NCBI GenBank assembly: GCA_014529385.2 | Contig: CM043942.1 | Span: 55,985,340 to 56,049,339, forward strand | Source: Adiantum capillus-veneris | Lineage: Eukaryota > Streptophyta > Polypodiopsida > Polypodiales > Pteridaceae | Length of the DNA stretch: 64,000 nt | Direction: 5' to 3' | In this document: positions 35,380 to 46,975 of the stretch, one piece after another | Layout of the letters: each line of letters opens with the position of its first letter | How positions within the stretch are numbered: the first letter of the stretch is position 1 | The notes under the pieces: model-generated | The model's input: only the letters and a program-made list of their open reading frames with translations | Databases searched by the model: none | Told to the model about the DNA's origin: nothing | Made by a program: the position numbers and the translations under genes

Positions 35380-36657
35380 GGAGGCCATTTCTACACACAT
35401 TTCATAGTGTGAAGTTGATGCAACAAGGTGAGTGTGAGGTGGTGAGAGTGAAGCAAGGCGGGAGCTCCATTAAGGGTATAATCCCTTTGTAAATTACTTC
35501 TTGTTTTGAAGTACTAAAGCCATTGAGTGGCTGCTTTCCCGTGGATGTAGCCCACATTGGGTGAACCACGTATATCGTGTGTACTCTCTCTCTCTCTCTC
35601 TACTCTATAATCTCGTGTATGTAAATCTGTCTCTCTCCATTAAGTAATCTACTCAATTATCTATTTAGCTACGTCTTATTTCCTAACAATTCTTGGATAC
35701 AGGGAAGGCTAAGTAATCAACCTTATCGCCTAATATTGGTGGGCTGGTTATTGACTCAGCGGAGTCAAGGCAAGATCAGGTTGTGTGCTGTATGCATTGT
35801 ATGGAGGATGGGGCCATGATCAGACCATAACTCGTGCGTGTGATGTTGGTGAGGCATCGAGAAGTCAGGAGGGAACAATGATGAGATCTAGGAAATTGTG
35901 GCGTGTTGATTATGGGCATGAGCATGTAGGAGCATGTGGGTGAGCTCATGTGATAAAGACAAGCGAGCAACTACAAGGCATTGGATTAAAAAATAGTGCA
36001 GCTTGGGTGGGTCAAGGGGAGCCCAAAAAGGGTATGCAAGTTTGCAGATAGCGTCAAGCCAGTTTCGAGATGATGTCAAGAATGGAGGGTGTGTAAATGT
36101 TAAAAAGAGAAAACCAATAAGATCTTGTTCCCACAGAGACAAAGGCCTTTGAATGTGAACCCCCACGGCTAACTAGCGAGGGAGAGGGAGTCTCTTACAT
36201 GATACAATAAAGAGAATGGCAAGAGGACAAATATGAGTGTCGAGGTTTGTAAATTTTTGCAATAATAATATCTTAACCCAAAAATGGCAATCATTTGCCA
36301 TGCACACTCCCCAAAAAACATAATAATCACAAAATCCTCTTGTCATTGATGGATCAAGCATACAACCTTGATGTTCGAGCTTGCACACAAAAAAATATGT
36401 TCAATTTTATGCCACTTTAGCAATACAAGCACAAAATTACGGCCTCATTTTCTCTCATGAAGAGTGCCATATTCTATCAATAAAACACTTGACCTCATTC
36501 TAACTATCATAATCCATGCTTGAGCCCATGAATCGTGCATTCACAACATGAAATGAGACGAATTGGAAATCATGCATGCACAAAGATTGGGCTTCAATTT
36601 CAAAATTGATGCAATTTGATTGCCATTTGGGTAGCACACTTAAACAATGCATATATT

Positions 36658-37934
36658 CCCTTATTGGCCATTCTAAGACCAATCAAAATCATTGCAATAT
36701 GAATTTCTCATCTCCAATAGCTCAAATCATCCAAACCCAATTGGATTTGTCATTTTGGTTTATATGGCTACTCACATTTGTACTTATAAACACACAAATC
36801 AATGCACTTTTGACCATACCAATGAACTTGGCATACATTGTAATGGTAGTGCACTTAAAATCATCCCCAAGTGAGAACCAATCGGGTCATTCATCTCAAA
36901 TCCTTTGATGATACACACCAATCTTTAGCTCCATTAATCATTATGATTGGTAACCAAGACCAATCATTCATCTCAAATTTGGACATCAAATGCCATTGAG
37001 TAGGCACACACACCCAAATTTAGACCAAAACTATATGCAATTATTCCATCGACTTCACATTACATAGCTCAAATTGCATATTCAATCAAGCATGAATGAA
37101 TGCATGCATGCTTAATTTCTCAAAGATTAACACTAATTTGACCCAATCAAGCAATACTCACAATAAAAAATTAAGCACCAAAATTCAAAATTAGCTCTTT
37201 TGGCCATGCAATTAGGCCTATCCCTAATGTTTACATGCACATTTGATACATATTTTACAATCAACAAGCATTTGGGTGGCCCAATTGACCATCAATCATT
37301 CAATCAAGTGGTCTTCAATTGGGCACACACACTCTTTCTTTGCCCAAATTTTTGGCATTTAGGCTTATCCAATGATTGAATTTTCAGCACACACTAATTG
37401 CATTGAAGTTGGCCTCCCCAATCATCACATGCCAATCAAGGTACTCTAATCATATCACACACAAGTGACATTAAGCTCAAGGCCCTTAAACCTCCACATA
37501 TTAAGCACACAATTAGACACAAAATCTAATCACATGACGAATAGTGCACACACTACACTAATCAAGAAAATTAGAGGAGTCATCAACTAATTGAAGTACT
37601 CATGGAAGAAGAGTGTTAAGATCAAAGAAAGAAGTCATTACCTCTCTCAAATCTAGAATAATGAGAGTGCAAAACTACTTCATGACATAATGAAATATAG
37701 AGAAGGCTAGATTAATGAGCAAAATAGAGATTAGATTAATCAAGAAGAGCTACTCTAATTACAAAGGATTAGCACTAGCCTTCTAAGCATGGGCATTAAG
37801 CTCAAGGCTATGCCATCCATAAAGTGAACACTCAAGAGTGACTACTCAAGAATGGCTTCTCTTTAAGCATAGGGCTCTTTTATAGGTTTGGACCTCAATC
37901 CCTTCAACTATGGGATTAAGTTGAGCCATTTTGT
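36658..37934 (-). other. AT-rich LTR-like stretch with a minus-strand TATA box
   Basis: No coding region. A minus-strand TATA box (complement of 37878-37884, in cctataaaagagccct) is followed by a T-rich leader towards lower coordinates. It sits directly downstream of the minus-strand gypsy pol relic (37935-39300), as a 3' LTR would, but I could not locate its termini. The sequence is rich in 'caatca' and 'catttg' words. Confidence 0.45.
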
Positions 37935-39300
37935 CTAAATCTTATACAACATGGAACTCCTAAATGATCCCAAATCCTTATACAATGAATAGGAAATATT
38001 GTGCACAATAGCACATCCATAGCTTGGTGCATAATTGGTGTAGCATGTGTTAGCTGCTGCTAACACCTCATCTTTGGACCCTTCTTCACATTCTTTAATT
38101 GGTAGATCATCAATGAAAGGCACATGAGGAATAAAGTCCCTTGATACCTTATTCATGCCGTTCATCATATGAGCTATTGAATTAGTAGCACCGTGTGGTA
38201 GAGTGCACATCCTTACCAAAATGAGAGTTGTGCGCATCGTAGTAAGATCCTTTCTCTCCAAAGCTAACTAAGATTGATTGTATCAAGAGTAGAGATCACC
38301 CATATAGTAAATAAATCTACCTGCAAAGGCCTCAACAAATTCATTCACAATTGGGCCACCAGTACCCACATTGCAGATTGTTACCTTGTTAACCAGCTAC
38401 ATATCATGTATGAACCTTAAAGTACCATTCTTCTTTGGCACAATGAACCATCAAGTGTAGTAGGGTGCAAATGATGGTTTCAAAATGCCCATTTGCATCT
38501 TCTCATTAAGCAAATCAATAATCTTTGGCAAGTGAGATTTTGGAACTAGAATGGGATGTAAGCTCCATGGCATCTTCTCATTAAGCAAATCAATAATCTT
38601 TGGCAAGTGAGATTTTGGAACTGGAATGGGATGTAAGCTCCATGGCATGTGAGGAACAATGAGTATGAACATAGGTGAAACAACACTCGGATCCACACAC
38701 CCAATCTTGCTTGGATCAAAAGAAAAATATTTACCGTGGTTTTCAGGCATACCTTGAAAGCATTTAATCTCCTCTTCATTGAGGAAACCATCCTCTCCAA
38801 TCTTCAACTGCTCCAATGTCTCCTTAGTAAATTTGTGTCCAATGTTCTTCTAATTTCTAAGTATAGGATGTCAAAAAGCTTCATTGAACATCCCATCACT
38901 TCCTTCTGGTAGAGGTGGAGCCAGTGGTCTCACTTTCTTGCAACCGTCTTGTACTTGGTCTCTACCCGTGCTTCAACTGCTTCATCTAAATCTTCCTTAA
39001 TATGAATAAGTGCCGTGTATATGTCTAGTTCTTCATACATGTCCATTGAGTGCACTTTAACAATGTCAGTTCCACTTTGTAACCTGCTTTGCTTGATCTA
39101 CTCAAGCTTTGGCATAGTATCAACATAAGATACCTCTTCAAAGATTCTTGAAATCATATCATCTAGCTCAAGCACATCAACACATCCCTGCAATTCACTT
39201 TGAATACTTGAAACATATTGTTTCTCCCACTTAGGCAGCTTATTAAATTTCTTGTAAGATAATGAACCCTTAGATGTCAACCCCAAAAGCCCTGAGAAGA
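37935..39300 (-). pseudogene. Ty3/gypsy RT relic, minus strand
   Basis: Reading right to left: a linker frame (39286-39098), then FSFDPSKIGCVDPS, PMPWSLHP-type and KIIDLLNEKMQMGILKPSFAPY (RT start) at 38816-38451. After breaks, the pieces VPKKNGTLRF, GDLYS..NQ, LTTMRTTLILVRMCTLPHGATNS and VPFIDDLPIK (38261-37935) follow. The last of these corresponds to the RT catalytic block, with IDD in place of the usual LDD. Stops and frame changes inactivate it. A 75-bp tandem duplication lies inside it. No integrase follows; an LTR-like stretch does. Confidence 0.82.
38497..38650 (-). repeat. 75-bp in-frame tandem duplication in RT
   Basis: The coding block from PMPWSLHP to DLLNEK occurs twice in tandem, exactly 25 codons per copy, so the frame is kept. 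The copies differ by one residue (IPVPK versus ILVPK). It follows the start of the RT domain and would add a second copy of the fingers entry segment. Confidence 0.9.
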
Positions 39301-39499
39301 GAAAGCTTCTCTCTGCAAGAACTTCTCCTCACTTGTACCACCCATAGTCCTGCTTTATAGTGGCACCCCAAGAAAATCCTATGCAAACTTGTGTTCTTTG
39401 AACTCCTTGCATATTTAGGGGAATGGGAAAAGATGACCTTGGGAAAAATAGGATGAATTTGTAGCTAGCTAATGACTATATTGCAAAATCTATTGGTAT

Positions 39500-39750
39500 T
39501 TTGGAACAGGTGGTGATGAATTCTTGTGGAATCAAGCATGAGCATAAGTTTGCTATAGTAGATTTAGGTACTAAGAATAACTATGATGTTATTCTAGGAA
39601 GGCCATTCATGCACCAGTTAGAGATGGTTCACGACTAGAGCTATGATTATATGTACTTGTGCCACATGGAGACCAGGTCCACACTCATCAACCTAAGTGA
39701 CCACAAATGCAAAGATGACAGAGAACACCCGTAGAGGATTTCAATTCTAC
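39500..39750 (+). pseudogene. Ty3/gypsy protease C-terminal part
   Basis: The frame reads KFAIVDLGTKNNYDVILGRPF, which carries the ILGRPF signature that closes the retropepsin fold, followed by a conserved Trp-bearing block (here with a stop) and YMYLCHMET. The active-site DTG half is not readable in this stretch. It lies upstream of RT, the usual place for the protease, so this element has an upstream as well as a downstream protease-like region. Confidence 0.7.
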
Positions 39751-40870
39751 AACTGCTACAGAATTTAAAGTACCTGCATTGCTAAACTCTAAATCTCACC
39801 TATGGATGTTTGGAGCTTCAAACTATGAAAATTTTATCAAGGACAAATGCAAGAGAACAAGCCCATTTGAGGATCCAGACTATATAACGGAGCATTTTCT
39901 CAAAGAAAGAATGGAGCCCTTGGAGTGAACTCAAATTAAGGCCACTTTAGATGTGTGCATCAAATGAGATCACAACTACCAAGTTTTGTGATGAAAATGG
40001 CTTGGACTTAGTTCCTTTCCACATGATTAGAGTGGATCTAGGCTCGAATCACTGAGAAACAACCAAGATTGGTGAGGTGAAACAAGAAGTGGGGATTGAA
40101 GTATAGTGTTTGTGTATCTGAGACAAGATTTCTATTAGAGATCTTACCATGGAAATTGATTCAAGCCACATCTTGGAGAAAAATAAGGAATCAAGTGATG
40201 AATGTTACTATGACACTCTTGATACTCAAGGTACGTGGATCTTCGCATAGACAATGAAAAATTAGAAGGTCATGAGAGTGATCTTGAACACAATCAAAAC
40301 AATTCTTTGATTTTTCAAACCAAAAACCTAGAAGACAACGATGTTACAGAAATAAGCGCTCAAAAAAGAGGATGAGAAACAATCCAATGCCATATATCAA
40401 AGGGAAACAATCATACTTGAAACTAGTGGGAGCCCTTGATTGCATAAATGACAAGTTAACTAGAAAGGAAACAACACCTTCTCAGCCAAACAAATTGAAA
40501 AAAAAAAAGGACAAACAATAAAACCTCCAAAAGACGCATCAAAGACAAGCTAGTGAACCTAAATGGACAAAAGTTTAGCAAAAAAAGAAGTATAGGGAAT
40601 TGAAACGCACACTTAGAGAGGTTTGGACAACAAAAATGGAAACTGATGATGAAAATGGGAAAGAATTGAGAAAGTATGGAATAAGTATATCCTCTCATTA
40701 CAAGAAGTACACTATTCATGATTGCAAAACCATCATTGAACAACCAATGAGGGAGAAGGTTGAACCAAGAAAATCTTATGTTGGACTTGAGAATGGTAAA
40801 AGGATAGATCTAGCAAAGCCATGCAAAGAGCCTAAAGTTTCTTATATTTCTATGGATCTAACACTTGACA
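39750..40870 (+). pseudogene. protease-RT linker of the gypsy element, degraded
   Basis: A long charged linker, with an open piece at 40600-40890 reading SYISMDLTLDKEELLI at its end. I recognise no fold here. Many stops show decay. Confidence 0.55.
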
Positions 40871-41560
40871 AGGAAGAATTGTTGATCTAGACGCTCAAGG
40901 AGTATAAGGATGTGTTTGCGAGGTCTTATAAAGACTTGAAAGGGGTTGATCCTTCCATTTGTCAGCATAGAATTCCCTTAAATTGTGATGCTAAGACAAG
41001 GAGACAAAAATATTAAACTTACAATGAGACATTTGCAAAGAAAATCAAAGACGAGATTGATAATCTAAAGGAAGGTGAGTTCATTTACGAATAGAGCACA
41101 TGGATTGGGTATCCCCAATTGCAGTGGTACCTAAAAACAATGGCAAGTTAAGAGTGTGTGTCAATCTTAAAAAAGTAAATGAAGCTACTATCCATGATAG
41201 TTATCCTCTTCCTATCAATGATCATGTCTTGAAAAGAGTAGTGGGGAAGCACACATACAATTTTTTGGATGGATTTTCAGGTTATAATCAATTGGTGATT
41301 AAACCAAAAGATTAGCACAAAACAACCTTTGTGACTCAATGGGGCATGTTTGCTTATGGGTTGATGCCATTTGGGCTGACAAATGCACTTACCACATTCC
41401 AAAGACTCATGGATCAAGCTTTCAGATAGCGCTTGCATATATTTTTAGAAATGTAAATGGATAACTTATTTGTGCACTCAATGTTATGCAAAGACCATAT
41501 AGAACACCTAAAAAGCGTTTGGGAAATTTGACACCTATCGAATCTACCTGAATCCAAGAA
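40870..41560 (+). pseudogene. Ty3/gypsy reverse transcriptase
   Basis: Blocks in order: KEYKDVFARSYKDLKGVDPSI (40890), DWVSPIAVVPKNNGKLRVCVN (41100-41165, RT fingers), YNFLDGFSGYNQ (41262-41295), HKTTFVTQWGMFAYGLMPFGLTNA (41315-41390), and the catalytic block reading M-stop-MDNLFVHS near 41450. The YVDD-type site is therefore replaced by a stop followed by MDN. RT would copy the element RNA. Stops at 41313, 41428 and 41452 kill it. RNase H and integrase follow in normal order. Confidence 0.87.
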
Positions 41561-41869
41561 AATGAGTTGTCATGGTTAGGTAGGACAAGATCCTAGGTCA
41601 TATTGTGTCCACAAATGGAATATCCATGCATATGGACAAAATCAAGGTGATTGTGGATATGCCACATCTAAAAATAGCGAAGGAGTTCCAATCATTCATG
41701 GGACATTGTGGATAATACTGAAAATTTGTTTACATGTATGCAATCATTGCCAAGCCTCTCTATGGTTTGATTGTAACCTTTGATTGAGCTGGATATTGTG
41801 AGAAATTAGTTTAAAAGTTGAAGCAACCATTGGTATCATCACCAATTCTCACGGCACCATATTAGAGCA

Positions 41870-42180
41870 AATTTTCATGTTCATGTAGATGCCTCTGCTT
41901 TTGCCATTGGATGTATCCTGGCACAACCTGGTGAGGGAGTTATGGATTTTTTATGGATTTTTAATATGCTATGCTAGCCTTCAACTGAACAATGTTGAAC
42001 AAAATTACACAACTATGAAAAGGGAAGGATTGGGAATGGTTTATGTTATGAAGAAATTTTTGCATTATTTCCTAGCCAACCAATTCATTTTCTTTGCGGA
42101 TAACCCAAGCACTATTGTATCTACTCAACAAGCCATGCAACACATGCCGAATAGTGAGGTGGCTCATCATTTTGCTTGAG
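41870..42180 (+). pseudogene. Ty3/gypsy RNase H
   Basis: FHVHVDASAFAIGCILAQPGEGV carries the first catalytic Asp, and NNVEQNYTTMKREGLGMVYVMKKFLHYFLANQFIFFAD matches the 'S..E.NY.TTEKE.L..V....KFRHYLLG..F...TDH' pattern with the later Glu and Asp. A frame change after PGEGV separates them. RNase H removes template RNA. It sits directly between RT and integrase. Confidence 0.83.
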
Positions 42181-42579
42181 TTTGATCTCTTTAACCTAGA
42201 AATGATACATAGGTGGAGTGATAATATATTCCTAGTTTTGTCTATAGGACAATTGTCAATAGACCATGACAAAATAGATGACAGATGCATAATTGAGCAA
42301 AGAATTCCTTTCCAACTACTTAGTGGATGACTATATGTTAGGAGTTTGGATGGCATCTTGCAGTTGTGCATCAAAGCCTTTGATATTCCTTTGTACTTGA
42401 AGGAAGCACGTGTCATGATGGACTTTATCCATCATGGGAAAATCAAAACGTATCAAAATTTGATGAGAATGGGAGTTTTTGTCCTAGTATGAAATTTGAT
42501 GCACACATGTGTGTTAGGAATTGCAAATCATGTGCATGCATAATCAACTCACACTTTGTGCATCAAAAAATGAGTACAT

Positions 42580-43640
42580 ACCAATCTTACATGGGGAAAG
42601 CACATTCACAGCAAGTGAGAGGTCATCTTTCAACATATAAAAGGGCTAAGGCTATAATGTTTGTCAAAATTTATTGATCTACACTCTTCGTGGATGCTGG
42701 AGCATTTGTGAAGCGGTGTGATGAGTGTCAACAAAGAACAAAAATTCCCATAAAAGGTATGAAATACTGATGAGACTGATGGTAGGAGCACGTGTATTTT
42801 CCAAGTAGGGTTCAAATTTTGGGTCCCATAGCACCGTCGGCTTACAGAAATCATAAAAAATATATCATAGTAGTCACATACTATTTGACCAAGTGCGTAG
42901 AAGCTAAAACCACACAAAAATATGATGCATGCACCACAATACATTCTTATATGAAAATGTTTTCACATGTACAATCTGCCTATAGAAATTGTTAGCCATC
43001 GAGGGACATATTTTGTTAATGAAGTCATTGAGTACTTGCTTGATGAATTCATTGTCATACATAGAAAATTGGCCTCGTATCACCCACAAGATAATGGTCA
43101 ATCCAAGAGCAGCAACAAAGTCTTGTGCATAGTTCTCACTAAAATTGTGAAAAACAATAGATTGGATTGGGATCAAAAGTTTTACTCCGCTATTTGGGAT
43201 TACAAAGTTGCATACAAAACTATTTTAGGGACTACCTCTTATAACATGGTGTTTGGACTTAATGCAATATTACCCATGGAATTTTTGGTTCCAACCTTGG
43301 GAGTAGCCAATAAACTTGAATGGACTAGACATGAATGGTCTGACCGTCTAATTGACTTAGAAAATTTGCATGAAATTAAATTAAAGGCAGTGGTCACAAT
43401 ATGTGCCTTAAAAAAATGCATGAAAGAGTTTCATGAAAGCGCGTAAAGTCCAAAGACATCACACTAGGGAATTATGTGCTTGTCTACACTCTTAAGCAAA
43501 AAACAAAAAATTAAAGAAGCATGGAATGGGACCATTTGTGATTCATTCCATATCACCGAGTGGGGCCATTAAGCTTGCTACATTGGATGGACAGGAAATG
43601 GCAAACTAGATTAGTGGATGCAAGCTTTAAAAACATCACT
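42580..43640 (+). pseudogene. Ty3/gypsy integrase
   Basis: The zinc finger has HSQQVRGHLSTYKRAKA with KRCDECQQRT (two Cys). The core shows VQILGPIAPS, where the first catalytic Asp is lost (family VDFLGP), and VSHRGTYF, where the second Asp is His (family SDRGTHF), then YHPQDNGQS near 43090. The C-terminal domain follows with GPFVIHSISPSGAIKLATLDG near 43530. The 43-kb copy has 159 open codons (42967-43446). Two lost acidic residues and breaks mean it cannot act. It is close to the integrase at 20940-22265 in sequence and in what follows it. Confidence 0.85.
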
Positions 43641-43789
43641 TGCCGTTGACACATGCATGCTCAAAAGGACACATGTAGTTAAAAATAGGAAAAAGAAGCA
43701 AGAGCTCAAGATTCAAGAGGCACAACAAGAAGCCAGAGAATGTGTAGCAAAGAGGAAGCACAAAAGTTATTAGATTACCAGCATTGAGG

Positions 43790-44150
43790 ACAATGACAAA
43801 AATGTGGATCCATATATTTCTGTAAAGCTAGGAGTCAGAATGTTACCTATTCATGCATTGATCTCATGTGAATACAATTAGTTGGAATATGTAGCAACAA
43901 ATTCCAAAATTGATCCTACACCCCTTGGAAAAAACATTTACCGGATTCAATGGAACTATTAGTATTGCTATAGGTTTTGTGGATCTCATATTACATATCA
44001 ATGGATATGAATGTTCCCATAACTTTTTTGTATTATTATTAGATACCTTGAATAATCAACTAATATTGGTCACACCATGCAACGAAAATACAATGTGTAT
44101 ATACAATGCTTTGACAACTAGGTGCATGTTACAATGGGTAGTCACATAAT
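43790..44150 (+). pseudogene. retropepsin-like region downstream of integrase, second element
   Basis: About 340 bp after the integrase GPF motif the frame reads VKLGVRMLPIHALISCEYN, aligning with the protease entry (L.G....ALIDSGA.YNF) with the catalytic Asp missing. A frame change later, FTGFNGTISIAIGFVDLILHINGYECSHNFFVL and NNQLILVTPC resemble the flap and ILG.PW end of a retropepsin. Order and spacing are the same as in the element at 20.9-22.5 kb. It is clearly broken by stops and frame changes. Confidence 0.62.
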
Positions 44151-44279
44151 GTGTGTCATTTTTGCTCCCGTGGAAGATACCAAGCATCTTTTTGAGAAAG
44201 TCAGTAACAAGGTCAAGAATGAATCCAATGGTGGGACCGTGATCGAGACATAATAGCACAGATCACTATAGCTATCGGG

Positions 44280-44709
44280 TCTATTAACAGTCTTGAAGTT
44301 GCAGCTGCCAATCTTTCACTCCCTTTAGAACAAGTCACAACAAGTACTTTGGCACTTCAAGCCCTAGTTGCTACTCCTCTTTACCTTCAAAGATAAGCAC
44401 TCAAGCATCTATACCCGTGGCTCGATTATTATAAATTGCAAGGAATAGAAGAGAGGGTTTCACAGAGCTAAGACAACATTGGTTCCTGTCAAGCTTCTAA
44501 TAGCTTAATAATGATTAAGCCATAGGCAAGCCCCATAGGACTCCATTATTAAGACCATAGCTCTCCGGTATCCCCGTTAACTTCATAAAGTAGGCGTGCT
44601 TCAAGGATAAAAAATCCCTAGTCTACTTATTCTTTTGCAATTAATAACACCAACCGTTTGTAGCAAGCTTGAGGACCTCTCTTGTTGAGCAGGAAAAGAG
44701 AAACCAATA
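44280..44709 (-). mobile_element. leader of a minus-strand copia-like element
   Basis: Reverse complement of 63567-63990 with divergence. Shared phrases are 'ggtttctcttttc', 'ggggcttgcctatggctta', 'gcttgacaagagcc.gtgttg', 'gagccacgggta', 'gggcttgaagtgccaaagta' and 'aaag.gagtgaaa'. It lies inside the primer-binding site, as a 5' leader should. The rest of the body is missing to the left, where the gypsy relic begins. Confidence 0.78.
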
Positions 44710-44721
44710 GCTCTGATACCA
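44710..44721 (-). promoter_or_regulatory. primer-binding site, initiator Met tRNA type
   Basis: Minus-strand TGGTATCAGAGC, complementary to the initiator Met tRNA 3' end, one base from the LTR terminus at 44723. Its twin is at 63555-63566. It marks the element as copia-like. Confidence 0.92.
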
Positions 44722-44722
44722 A

Positions 44723-45090
44723 TGTAACACTTAATACACTAGTAACTTGTGTGTAGCGGAAAATAATGACATAGTGAGAATTTCATTAAGAACAAGTCCC
44801 TAATGAGCATAGAGAGAGTGCTTGGTTGGAGAAAGCAACATAGCAATTACACCTAGCTAGTTTGGCATAGACAAAACTTGAAAAGAGAGAGAAATAGAAC
44901 AATTGATGTAACATTTAATGCACTGGTAACTTGTGTGTAGCGGAAAATAATGACATAGTGAGCATTTCATTAAGAACAAGTTCCTAATGAGCATAGAGAG
45001 AGTACTTGGTTGGAGAAATCAACATAGTAATTACACCTAGCTAGTTTGGCATAGACAAAACTTGAAAAGAGAGAGAAATAGAACAATTGA
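44723..45090 (-). repeat. 184-bp tandem duplication at the LTR end
   Basis: TGTAACA...gaacaattga is present twice, starting at 44723 and 44907, with about a dozen base changes. Only one copy is present in LTR D, so the duplication arose after the two LTR lineages split. Only the outermost copy sits beside the primer site. Confidence 0.93.
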
Positions 45091-46194
45091 CAACAGTTGA
45101 GAATCGGATTTACATGGAGCCGGTCCCCCCTCCAAAAGGCTTTTGTATTATAGCTTCTCCCATCAAGATAGACTTTTGTACAATACAATCTTTGTGTTCC
45201 TTGACAAAACTCATTGGTGCAATGAAGATGGAAGCTTCATGCACCAAATTATGCTTAAAAAACACACATAATGGAACTAGCCTGAGTCCCAAGACCTCAC
45301 ACACCTTCGAAGATGGTGAGAGCTAGCAGGGAATGAGGAAAGATGAAGAGGAAGAAGATGTATCTTACAAGAAAGAAGTATTCTCCTCACATAATCACTC
45401 TTAGAGCATAGCTTAGCTTAGTAATTAGCATGGTAGAGGAGATGAGCATGCCATTGAAGCTTGGCTCTTGGTTGGATTTGCACTTCATAGCCAAGAGTTG
45501 TTGGTGTAGGCCTCTACTTCTCAATGCTTGGAGAAGGAGATGGAGTTCTTCTTCCACACATGAGTTGTGTGTGTGTGTGTGTGTGTGTAATTGTATTAGT
45601 AAAAAATGCAGCCCTCTCTCTCTTCTTGGTCGACCCCTCTTGGGATTTACTCATTCTGGCCTCCCATTGGCTCCTGCAAGGCTTAGCCAATAACAATTAA
45701 GAGGTAAATTTAATATTCTTGTGACAAGTGTCCCCCTTTCCCCTTTTGTGAGAGCTTTAGGTAATTAAAATAATTTATTAAACTCTCATTGAACCTTTTA
45801 GTCTTCTGGCCAATAGGAATCCAGCAAGCCATTGGGCTGCTTGATGCTCATTTGACCCCTTGGTAGACTATCCAATAGTCTCCTACGGAGCTTAATTTCT
45901 ATTCGTTCTTTTATCAAGCAATTTTAAATTGATTAGACTAATTTTACTCTAGCCTAATTCTCGTTGGTCCACCGCTTTGGCCATCCAATAGGATCTGAGG
46001 GAAGATTGGGGGGAACTGGGCTAAGAGCCTGCCATGTGTCCTTTATTCCCTTTGTGAACAAGGGGAAAGCTTTGGAGCGTGTGGGTGTGTTTCTCTCTCC
46101 TCCCCTATTCTTAGGGCTGGCCCCGGGGGATTCACCATGGAAAACTTACCGCACCACGTAAGTGCAGGGGAGGGGGGTTTTTTTACAAGTTACA
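44723..46194 (-). mobile_element. 5' LTR of the minus-strand copia-like element, copy C
   Basis: The inner end is TGTTACA at the primer site. The outer end is less sure; 46194 gives a TGTAAC start. Homology to copy D (62240-63553) runs through the 'gagaattaggctagagtaaa' and 'aatgagcat.caacag.ccaatggctt' blocks and the 'ggaccggctcc' block. A 184-bp tandem duplication (44723-44906 and 44907-45090) lies at the inner end, so the TGTAACA terminus occurs twice. A GT run sits at 45565-45588. Confidence 0.8.
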
Positions 46195-46914
46195 TAAGCG
46201 TATAAGTTAGGGCTAGACCCCTAGTAATTTATCTTCAAAATAAGGGAGGGGGGTGTTATATTTATGGGGAGAGGGGGAACTTGACCCAGGTTGATTACTT
46301 GTAACGACGACTGGTCATCAATGTGCACTAGAAATTGGATGAATTTAGGGGAAGTTTTTTATCAGGTCACAAATCAAATTTTGCATCAAGTCGATCATAG
46401 ATAAGGACTGATTTGGAGCAGGTCAAGGGTTGATTTAAGCTAGCTTTGGATGGGTAGAATTAGACGAGTAGCCACAAGAGTGCAGGTTGATCGGGCACAT
46501 AGTTTGAAAGTATAACTAAGACACATTGAGGGTACATCTAGTTATCAACAGAATTGGTCCTTAGTACATTGCCAGTCACTATGCTACACACTCTTTGACT
46601 AGTTTTACTCAGTTAAATCATGTGAGACCTAAATTTTATATGTAAGATAAGGGTATGATAGTTTTATTCTGTCATGCGATACGGGAGAGCGAAATACATT
46701 GATAATAAACAAAGAATATACATAGTACGCAGAGTAAACAAATGGGAATAAAGAGTCTGTATGGATACAAAGTAATCATTACAAGAAGAGCATAGCTCGT
46801 TTCATAACCTCCCGACCACCCCCGAGCTATCTCAATCACACTCTCACTCTCACTCTCAATCTAAATCTTGTGCATAATCTCAATCTTAATCACACTCTCA
46901 CTCTCAATCTCAAT
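46195..46914. other. no gene; sequence flanking the CACTA insertion
   Basis: No coding region. From about 46830 the sequence is a degenerate 'tctcaatctcaat/cactctcactctcaat' tract that continues after the transposon at 55013-55060. This shows that the CACTA element inserted into that tract. Confidence 0.7.
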
Positions 46915-46926
46915 CACTACAAGAGG
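46912..46926. repeat. left AAT target copy and terminal inverted repeat
   Basis: AAT (46912-46914) followed by the 12-bp terminus CACTACAAGAGG. The match to the other end is perfect over 12 bp, then lost. Confidence 0.95.
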
Positions 46927-46975
46927 CTATTCATATTAGCGACGCTCACACAGCGACGCTAAAAAAAAAAAATCT

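Larger units (their letters stand above)
34897..35688 (+). mobile_element. solo LTR, copia-like, right arm
   Basis: 792 bp, TGTTA...TAACA, flanked by ATTCT at 34892-34896 and 35689-35693. It has a TATA box at 35373-35379 and a minisatellite at 35100-35250. The end block has gtggatgtagcccacattgggtgaaccacg followed by a CT run and a T-rich tail, as in copia LTRs. The absence of any internal body shows loss by LTR-LTR recombination or insertion of an LTR-only copy. It is 11 bp longer than its twin. Confidence 0.9.
31590..36657. repeat. right arm of the large inverted duplication
   Basis: Reverse complement of 1-5056, with 5068 bp visible against 5056. Visible differences are the GA tract length (about 46 versus 42 bp), copy number in the LTR minisatellite and scattered single-base changes such as an extra T near 36393. 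The inner edge falls inside a gypsy RNase H coding start. The outer edge, at 36657, is only a lower bound because the partner arm leaves the window at position 1. Confidence 0.95.
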
